A stretch of 64,000 bases of DNA. It comes from Brevibacillus formosus (GTDB taxonomy: Bacteria > Bacillota > Bacilli > Brevibacillales > Brevibacillaceae). The notes below the pieces were generated by a model. It searched no databases. It saw nothing but the letters and a program-made list of their open reading frames with translations, and was not told the origin of the DNA. The stretch is from contig NZ_PXZL01000001.1 of the NCBI RefSeq assembly GCF_003013405.1, positions 558,001 through 622,000 of the forward strand. The letters run 5' to 3'. Positions 58,460-64,000 of the stretch are shown here, piece after piece (the first letter of the stretch is position 1; each line of letters starts with the position of its first letter). The position numbers and the translations under genes are program-made.

Positions 58460-58489
58460 TTGTGTTCATGATTTCACTTCGGGTATAAT
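58460..58489 (+). promoter_or_regulatory. Probable SigA promoter of rnjB
   Basis: TTGTGT (58460-58465), 18-bp spacer and TATAAT (58484-58489). It lies right behind the dapA terminator, about 60 bp before the rnjB start. Confidence 0.6.
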
Positions 58490-58556
58490 AAGAACAAGTG
58501 ATTTGGGGCGGTTTTTTTGAGTGGACATGACAACTAAATATAGGAGGTTACACGTT

Positions 58557-60233
58557 TTGGCAAAGTCGAATCACTCTGTTCTCGTTTTCGCCCTGGGCGG
58601 AGTCGGCGAAATTGGGAAGAATATGTACGTGGTACAAAGCGGTGACGACATCGTAGTGATTGATGCCGGATTGAAGTTCCCAGAAGAGGAAATGCTGGGG
58701 ATTGATATGGTTATTCCGGATATCACCTACTTGGAGGAACATCGCGACAAGGTTCGGGGTATTATTATTACGCATGGACACGAAGACCACATCGGCGGCC
58801 TCAGCTACGTGCTGAAGCATTTGAAAGTCCCGGTTTATGCGACAAAACTTACCCTTGGTTTAATTGATGCAAAGTTAAAAGAAGCGGGTATCCTAAACGA
58901 AACAAAACGCGTATTGATCAACAGCGACTCGGAAGTCGTTCTCGGAAAGATGAAGGCGACCTTCTTCCGCGTAAACCACAGCATCCCCGATTGTGTAGGG
59001 GTATGCCTGGATACGCCGGAGGGTTACATCGTTCATACAGGAGACTTCAAGTTCGATCAAACACCTGTCAACAATCAGGTAGCTGATCTGGCCAAAATGG
59101 CGATGATCGGTGACAGAGGCGTTTTGTGCTTGCTCTCTGACAGTACCAATGCAGAACGGCCTGGATTTACCGGATCGGAACGCTCAGTGGGCAAAGCACT
59201 CATGGATGTGTTCAGCAAAGCATCTGGACGTATTGTTGTTTCTACGTTTGCATCAAATGTTCACCGCATTCAACAAGTGGTGGACGCTGCAGCACAGTTC
59301 AACCGTAAATTGACGGTTGTCGGCCGGAGCATGCAAAATGTCATTACTATCAGCAGAGACTTAGGGTACTTGTTGGTCCCTGAGGGCTTGATTGTTGAGA
59401 TCGATGAAATCAACAAATTGCCTGCTGAACAAGTTGTTATTTTATCAACTGGAAGCCAAGGAGAGCCTATGTCCGCGCTCACTCGGATGGCCCGATCCGC
59501 CCATCGGAAAATTGACATCCTTCCAGGGGATACCGTTATTATTGCAGCCACTCCCATTCCAGGGAATGAAAAATACGTGGCCCGTACGATCGATCAATTA
59601 TCGCGCATTGGTGCAGATGTTATTTATGGTGGCCATGGACCTAACGGAACCGTCCACGTCTCCGGTCATGGTAGCCAAGAGGAATTGCGCCTGATGCTTA
59701 ACCTAATGAAGCCTAAGTACTTTATTCCCGTTCACGGTGAATATCGTATGTTGAAAACACATGCCTTACTTGCTGAACAGGTTGGCATTCCTGAAGAAAA
59801 CACATTCTTGCTGGATAACGGCGATACAGTTGAATTTTCAGGGGGCAAGGCCCGTTACGGTGGAAAAGTCCATGCTGGCAACGTTTTGATTGACGGCTTG
59901 GGTGTTGGTGATGTAGGAAACATCGTACTTAGAGATCGCAAATTACTGTCACAAGATGGCATACTGGTAGTTGTCGTTACACTCAGCAAACAAAATGGCA
60001 CGATTTTGTCAGGTCCAGACATTATTTCTCGCGGTTTCGTCTACGTGCGTGAATCCGAAGAGCTGCTGGATGAGGCAAATCGCATAGTGACCCAAACACT
60101 TGTCAAATGCATGGAAGAAAATGTGAATGAATGGTCTTCACTTAAAAATAACGTAAAAGAGTCATTAGGCCGTTATCTGTACGAGCAAACGCGGAGACGT
60201 CCGATGATCTTGCCGATTATCATGGAAGTGTAG
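58557..60233 (+). CDS. rnjB: Ribonuclease J at the rnjB locus
   Basis: 558 residues from TTG 58557, eight bases after AGGAGG; an in-frame ATG at 58527 lacks a ribosome site. Metallo-beta-lactamase/beta-CASP fold with H73, H75, D77 and H78 in ITHGHEDHIGG, NHSIPD and VHTGDFKFD, followed by the C-terminal multimerisation domain. 5'-3' exo/endonuclease of the RNA degradosome. Placed between dapA and tepA, exactly where B. subtilis has rnjB (RNase J2), but the catalytic motif is intact, as in J1. Confidence 0.93.
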   Translation: MAKSNHSVLVFALGGVGEIGKNMYVVQSGDDIVVIDAGLKFPEEEMLGIDMVIPDITYLEEHRDKVRGIIITHGHEDHIGGLSYVLKHLKVPVYATKLTLGLIDAKLKEAGILNETKRVLINSDSEVVLGKMKATFFRVNHSIPDCVGVCLDTPEGYIVHTGDFKFDQTPVNNQVADLAKMAMIGDRGVLCLLSDSTNAERPGFTGSERSVGKALMDVFSKASGRIVVSTFASNVHRIQQVVDAAAQFNRKLTVVGRSMQNVITISRDLGYLLVPEGLIVEIDEINKLPAEQVVILSTGSQGEPMSALTRMARSAHRKIDILPGDTVIIAATPIPGNEKYVARTIDQLSRIGADVIYGGHGPNGTVHVSGHGSQEELRLMLNLMKPKYFIPVHGEYRMLKTHALLAEQVGIPEENTFLLDNGDTVEFSGGKARYGGKVHAGNVLIDGLGVGDVGNIVLRDRKLLSQDGILVVVVTLSKQNGTILSGPDIISRGFVYVRESEELLDEANRIVTQTLVKCMEENVNEWSSLKNNVKESLGRYLYEQTRRRPMILPIIMEV

Positions 60234-60240
60234 GATCACG

Positions 60241-60287
60241 AAAAAAAGCTGGAAATCCTTTAGAATAAGGGTTTTTGGCTTTTTTTG
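60241..60287 (+). terminator. Terminator after rnjB
   Basis: A long A-rich stem with several wobble pairs: AAAAAGC plus TGGAAATCCTT (about 60243-60260) with AAGGGTTTTTG plus GCTTTTT, ending in a T-run at 60286. Confidence 0.85.
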
Positions 60288-60354
60288 CCTTTGAGGGCGC
60301 ATGATTTTTCCTCCCCTTATCCATACTACAGAGGAAAGTGAGGGAGGATCATCC

Positions 60355-61179
60355 ATGTCGAATCAACAATTTAGCGATTTTTTAAATAGGCCGCCGTTTG
60401 CAAACACAGCGGTAAATAGTAAGGAATCCCAGCCACAATCACCAACGAATGATCAGGAGCCTGCTGCCTCGCCGCCATCAGAAGCACCTGCACAAGAAGA
60501 TCCGAAGAAAAAACTGCTCGATTCCATTACCCAACTTGGTCAGACAAACGTCCCACAGCTCGAAAGCAATATTTATTGTATGACTATCATTGGACAAGTA
60601 GAAGGGCATATCCAATTGCCTCCACAAAATAAGACGACCAAATACGAACACCTTATTCCTCAACTGGTTGCGGCAGAACAAAACAGTAAAATAGAGGGCG
60701 TGCTCGTTATTTTGAATACGGTTGGTGGGGACGTGGAAGCGGGCTTAGCAATTGCGGAAATGGTTTCCTCCTTGTCCAAACCGGTAGTCACACTCGTACT
60801 CGGCGGTGGTCATAGCATTGGTGTGCCAATTGCTGTAGCGGGTTCGTACTCGTTTATTGCAGAAACAGCTACGATGACGATTCACCCGATCCGATTAACG
60901 GGTCTTGTGATTGGTGTGCCCCAAACGTTTGAGTACTTGGACAAAATGCAGGATCGTGTAGTAAGCTTTATTGCCCGTCATTCCAAAGTATCAGAAGAAA
61001 AGTTCCGTGAGCTTATGACACGAACCGGTGAATTGACACGAGACATTGGAACCAATGTGATTGGTGTAGATGCGGTAAAATATGGCTTAATTGATGAAGT
61101 CGGCGGTCTTGGTAGCGCGCTGAAAAAACTGAACGAACTGATCAAAGAGCGAAAAGGCGAGGAGAGTGTACTCCAATGA
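60355..61179 (+). CDS. tepA: TepA, ClpP-like membrane-associated protease
   Basis: 274 residues from ATG 60355 after GAGGGAGGATCATCC. Pro/Ser-rich N-terminal tail (about 15-50), then a ClpP-type domain with likely catalytic S154 ([15 protein letters not shown]) and H177 ([11 protein letters not shown]). In B. subtilis TepA aids preprotein translocation and degradation of small acid-soluble proteins during germination. ATGA overlap with ylzJ. Confidence 0.93.
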   Translation: MSNQQFSDFLNRPPFANTAVNSKESQPQSPTNDQEPAASPPSEAPAQEDPKKKLLDSITQLGQTNVPQLESNIYCMTIIGQVEGHIQLPPQNKTTKYEHLIPQLVAAEQNSKIEGVLVILNTVGGDVEAGLAIAEMVSSLSKPVVTLVLGGGHSIGVPIAVAGSYSFIAETATMTIHPIRLTGLVIGVPQTFEYLDKMQDRVVSFIARHSKVSEEKFRELMTRTGELTRDIGTNVIGVDAVKYGLIDEVGGLGSALKKLNELIKERKGEESVLQ

Positions 61180-61406
61180 TCTTATACTCCATCATTCCGA
61201 TGGAAACGGTTTTTGAGAACATGGAGCAAGTGGAGAAACAAGAGCTGAAAGAGATCGCAGTGGGTCATGCCACGATGCTCATTGAGCAAACCGGACCGTT
61301 TGAAGGAAAAATCGTCAGGCTGATTAGTCCAGATCCGCAAGACTACCTGAAGGAGCAATACGCGCCCGGACAAAAAATTCAGTTTCAACCTGAGTGGCTC
61401 GCCTAA
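61176..61406 (+). CDS. ylzJ: YlzJ-like protein
   Basis: 76 residues. Opens [20 protein letters not shown] and carries two beta strands; the family is known only from spore formers and lies between tepA and spoIIIE. Function unknown. It overlaps the tepA stop and is probably translated by coupling. Confidence 0.88.
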   Translation: MILYSIIPMETVFENMEQVEKQELKEIAVGHATMLIEQTGPFEGKIVRLISPDPQDYLKEQYAPGQKIQFQPEWLA

Positions 61407-61413
61407 GAAGTCC

Positions 61414-61443
61414 TGTATTTCTATGAATTTCCTGTGTTATACT
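61414..61443 (+). promoter_or_regulatory. Weak promoter candidate after ylzJ
   Basis: TGTATT (61414-61419), 18-bp spacer, TATACT (61438-61443) with extended -10 TG. Transcription would meet the terminator at 61459-61488 almost at once. Confidence 0.3.
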
Positions 61444-61458
61444 AGTGAAGTACGAACA

Positions 61459-61488
61459 GCAGCCGAACACGCGACGGCTGCCTTTTTT
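61459..61488 (+). terminator. Terminator between ylzJ and ftsK
   Basis: GCAGCCG (61459-61465) with CGGCTGC (61475-61481), nine-base loop, then six Ts. Confidence 0.9.
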
Positions 61489-61514
61489 AACATTCGGTAC
61501 ATAACGAGTATAAT
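61487..61514 (+). promoter_or_regulatory. Probable SigA promoter of ftsK/spoIIIE
   Basis: TTAACA (61487-61492), 16-bp spacer and TATAAT (61509-61514). The start of transcription would be near 61521, giving a very short leader whose first bases include the GAGGAGG site. Confidence 0.55.
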
Positions 61515-61534
61515 GACGAGGAGGAGGCGTGCCT

Positions 61535-63907
61535 TTGAGTAGGAGAAAAAAAGAGCGTTCACAAGCGGCATTGGCCTCAGTTGTCAAAATAGAACTGCTG
61601 GGACTTCTGATCATCGTTCTGTCCTTGATCGGGCTATTGGAGAGTGGATGGCTGGGCAAAAATGTACTGGCACTTCTATTTCGATTTATTGCGGGCTCAT
61701 GGGATTTTATCATTCCTGTTCTGCTAATCGGTATGGCCATACATATGATGTTTACGAGAAAGTCACCGAAGCTTACTTACCGCGTCTTAGGCATAGCGCT
61801 CATTGGTGTGGCGATTTTGACCTGGGACCACATGATTTTGTACAAACAAATTACCGCAGATGGAAAATTTGCAGAGCAAAGCATTATGAAGGTGACATGG
61901 GACAGAATTTGGCTTGATCATGGCCAGAAAGTGTCCACCACTGGGGTAGGCGGAGGAATGGTCGGTGCCCTGTTTTTTGCGGTGACAAATGGTCTTGTTG
62001 GAACAATTGGTACTGGTCTCGTGATCGTGTTCCTTTTCCTTGTGGGACTGATGTTTCTGTTCAATCTTTCCTATGTAAACATTTTGATGTTTGCCAAGGA
62101 CAAGCTCGCGTTGTTTTACGGAAAGGCGAAGCATACAGTGAAGGACTCTGTACAGCTTTTGCAGGAAGAGAGCGAGAAGCGAAAGAAAGAAGCAAAGGAA
62201 GCCGAAGAGGCTCGCAAGCAAAAGCAATCGGAGGCAGAGAACGAGGCCATTGCTGTTACGGCGTTGAAGGAGCAAAAATCCCAATCACAGCCTTCTATTC
62301 AGGAGGAAGAAATCCAGCAACCGAACGCCCCATTAATTCGTGATTTTACGGATCGGATTGCGCTGGAAGAGGATGAGGAACCGATTGATCCTAGCCATCA
62401 AGCGAGAACTGCACAACCAAAAACGAGTCAAGAAATTACGTTTGCGCTTGAAGGAGAAGAAGAAATCTTCGGTACAATAGATACCGGAGAAGAACAGAAC
62501 ACCATACCGTATGAGCTGCCAAGTTTGCAAATGCTCGCAAGGCCCAAAGCGAGTTCAACAGCTAAAGACGTCGATCATACCTCAAACGCGGCAAAATTAG
62601 TGCAGACACTGAAGAGCTTTGGCGTCAATGCAACTGTTTCCGAGGTACATCGCGGACCCGCTGTTACACGTTACGAAGTTCAGCCCGCTACAGGGGTAAA
62701 AGTAAGCAGGATTGTCAGCTTGACGGATGACCTTGCTTTGGCATTGGCAGCAAAAGATATCCGGATTGAGGCACCGATCCCAGGAAAATCAGCAATCGGT
62801 ATTGAGGTTCCGAACTCGGAGGTAGCGGTTGTATCATTACGAGAAGTGTTGGAAGCTCCCGAGTATCAAGATGCGCCAGGGAAGCTTACCGTTGCTCTTG
62901 GCCGGGATATTTCCGGAGAGCCGATCGTAGCAGATTTGACCAAGATGCCTCATTTACTCGTGGCGGGTGCGACGGGAAGCGGTAAATCAGTATGTATTAA
63001 CGGATTGATCATGAGTATTTTGTTCAAAGCCAAGCCAGAAGAAGTCAAGCTGATGATGGTTGACCCGAAAATGGTGGAACTGAATGTGTACAACGGAATT
63101 CCGCATTTGCTAGCTCCAGTTGTTACTGACCCGAGAAGGGCTTCTGTTGCATTGAAAAAAGTCGTGGCCGAGATGGAACGGCGCTATAATTTGTTTGCCA
63201 AAACAGGAAGCCGCAATATCGAAATGTACAATGCACAAGTGGAAGGCGCGCCACTTCCCTATATCGTCGTCATCGTCGATGAGCTTGCGGACTTGATGAT
63301 GGTAGCTCCGGGAGAAGTGGAGGATGCGATTTGTCGACTCGCGCAAATGGCTCGTGCTTCCGGGATTCATCTCATCATCGCGACCCAACGTCCTTCCGTA
63401 GATGTCATTACAGGTGTGATCAAGGCAAATATCCCATCCCGGATTGCCTTTGGGGTGTCTTCGATGGCTGACTCCAGAACGATTCTCGACATGGGAGGAG
63501 CAGAAAAGCTTCTCGGTAGAGGCGACATGCTTTCGCTTCCGATGGGGGCATCCAAGCCTACCCGTGTTCAAGGAGCCTTTGTATCCGACAAGGAAGTAGA
63601 AGAGGTCGTTCGTTTTGTAAAAGAACAGCAAGAGGTTCGCTACAATGAAGAGATGATCCCGGGTGACGTGCAAGAGGAACAGCAGCCAGTCGTGGATGAT
63701 GAACTGTACGATCAAGCTGTCCAAATCGTTTCTGAAGCGCAGACGGCATCGGCATCCTTGCTGCAGCGTCGCCTCCGTGTCGGTTATACACGAGCGGCGC
63801 GATTGATTGATATGATGGAAGCCCAAGGAGTAGTCGGCCCTTATGAGGGAAGCAAGCCTCGTGAGGTTCGTCTTCCACGTCCGTCCATAGAAAGTAATAT
63901 TTCATAA
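61535..63907 (+). CDS. spoIIIE: DNA translocase FtsK/SpoIIIE
   Basis: 790 residues from TTG 61535, seven bases after GAGGAGG (GTG 61529 is too close to that box). Four N-terminal membrane helices (about 20-180), a charged linker (about 200-345), then the alpha/beta motor with Walker [11 protein letters not shown] near 476 and Walker [15 protein letters not shown], and the C-terminal gamma winged-helix ([20 protein letters not shown]). It pumps chromosome DNA into the forespore; the locus equals spoIIIE of B. subtilis. Confidence 0.96.
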   Translation: MSRRKKERSQAALASVVKIELLGLLIIVLSLIGLLESGWLGKNVLALLFRFIAGSWDFIIPVLLIGMAIHMMFTRKSPKLTYRVLGIALIGVAILTWDHMILYKQITADGKFAEQSIMKVTWDRIWLDHGQKVSTTGVGGGMVGALFFAVTNGLVGTIGTGLVIVFLFLVGLMFLFNLSYVNILMFAKDKLALFYGKAKHTVKDSVQLLQEESEKRKKEAKEAEEARKQKQSEAENEAIAVTALKEQKSQSQPSIQEEEIQQPNAPLIRDFTDRIALEEDEEPIDPSHQARTAQPKTSQEITFALEGEEEIFGTIDTGEEQNTIPYELPSLQMLARPKASSTAKDVDHTSNAAKLVQTLKSFGVNATVSEVHRGPAVTRYEVQPATGVKVSRIVSLTDDLALALAAKDIRIEAPIPGKSAIGIEVPNSEVAVVSLREVLEAPEYQDAPGKLTVALGRDISGEPIVADLTKMPHLLVAGATGSGKSVCINGLIMSILFKAKPEEVKLMMVDPKMVELNVYNGIPHLLAPVVTDPRRASVALKKVVAEMERRYNLFAKTGSRNIEMYNAQVEGAPLPYIVVIVDELADLMMVAPGEVEDAICRLAQMARASGIHLIIATQRPSVDVITGVIKANIPSRIAFGVSSMADSRTILDMGGAEKLLGRGDMLSLPMGASKPTRVQGAFVSDKEVEEVVRFVKEQQEVRYNEEMIPGDVQEEQQPVVDDELYDQAVQIVSEAQTASASLLQRRLRVGYTRAARLIDMMEAQGVVGPYEGSKPREVRLPRPSIESNIS

Positions 63908-63911
63908 AGAG

Positions 63912-63948
63912 AGACCTTGCCAACATTTGTACTGGCAGGGTCTTTTTT
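63912..63948 (+). terminator. Terminator after ftsK/spoIIIE
   Basis: AGACCTTGCCA (63912-63922) with TGGCAGGGTCT (63933-63943), one G-T pair, ten-base loop, six Ts. Confidence 0.9.
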
Positions 63949-63969
63949 CCTATTTTAGGAGGAAAATCC

Positions 63970-64000
63970 CTGTCGAAATTAATCATTTTGCATTATTATT
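63970..64000 (+). CDS. Possible start of the next gene (partial, CTG start)
   Basis: AGGAGG at 63957-63962 is followed after seven bases by CTG 63970, opening a frame SKLIILHYY that runs off the window. No ATG, GTG or TTG stands at proper spacing. A CTG start is rare, so the call is tentative. Product unknown. Confidence 0.3.
   Translation, partial: MSKLIILHYY

Overview
The window reads as a chromosome segment of an endospore-forming, flagellated Firmicute of the Paenibacillaceae type, most likely Brevibacillus. The grounds are a Bacillus-style fla/che operon running straight into rpsB-tsf, the dipicolinate synthase pair dpaAB next to asd-dapG-dapA, a Gram-positive polC, strong AGGAGG ribosome binding sites with many GTG/TTG starts, and Paenibacillaceae-like details such as ispG between rseP and proS and a FapA (DUF342) gene after sigD. 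The genus is inferred from gene order and protein character, not from a search. Every convincing gene is on the + strand and nothing looks mobile: I see no insertion sequence, prophage, CRISPR array, tRNA or rRNA.

Region 1 (1-24503) is the distal part of the fla/che operon: end of fliI, fliJ, motE-like, fliK, a TIGR02530-type gene, flgE, swrD, fliL, fliM, fliY, cheY, fliO, fliP, fliQ, fliR, flhB, flhA, flhF, flhG, cheB, cheA, cheW, cheC, cheD, a small membrane protein, sigD, fapA, a Gln/Glu-rich protein, a SwrB-like protein and a LysM/MltG-like anchored protein. A terminator overlaps the last stop codon. Together these genes make the hook, the switch (FliM/FliY), the export gate (FliOPQR-FlhAB), polar or number control (FlhF/FlhG), the chemotaxis relay and its adaptation enzymes, and the sigma factor for late genes. 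The hook-cap gene flgD, usually just after fliK, is not here.

Region 2 (24504-35062) holds translation factors and envelope or isoprenoid synthesis: rpsB, tsf, pyrH, frr, uppS, cdsA, dxr, rseP, ispG, proS. rpsB and tsf each have a recognisable promoter and are separated by a terminator.

Region 3 (35063-48306) is polC followed by the rimP-nusA-ylxR-ylxQ-infB-ylxP-rbfA-nrnA-truB-ribF cluster, which opens with a strong extended -10 promoter and a terminator-like leader hairpin, then rpsO with its own near-identical promoter and a structured leader.

Region 4 (48307-64000) is pnp, ylxY, mlpA, ymxH, dpaA, dpaB, asd, dapG, dapA, rnjB, tepA, ylzJ and an ftsK/spoIIIE gene, ending in a terminator and the first bases of another gene. 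It combines RNA decay (PNPase, RNase J), lysine/diaminopimelate and dipicolinate synthesis, and sporulation or chromosome-translocation functions.

The window is mostly well-known housekeeping DNA. I did not find a convincing new multi-gene system. The observations most worth a second look are the absent flgD, four poorly described small genes in the tail of the che/sigD region, a compact three-way-junction leader on rpsB, a structured rpsO leader, a tandem hairpin pair between tsf and pyrH, an RNase J at the rnjB locus with an intact catalytic motif, and a 22-codon ORF ahead of dpaA. No gene-free stretch exceeds 300 bases; the longest are 24494-24739 and 48269-48536.
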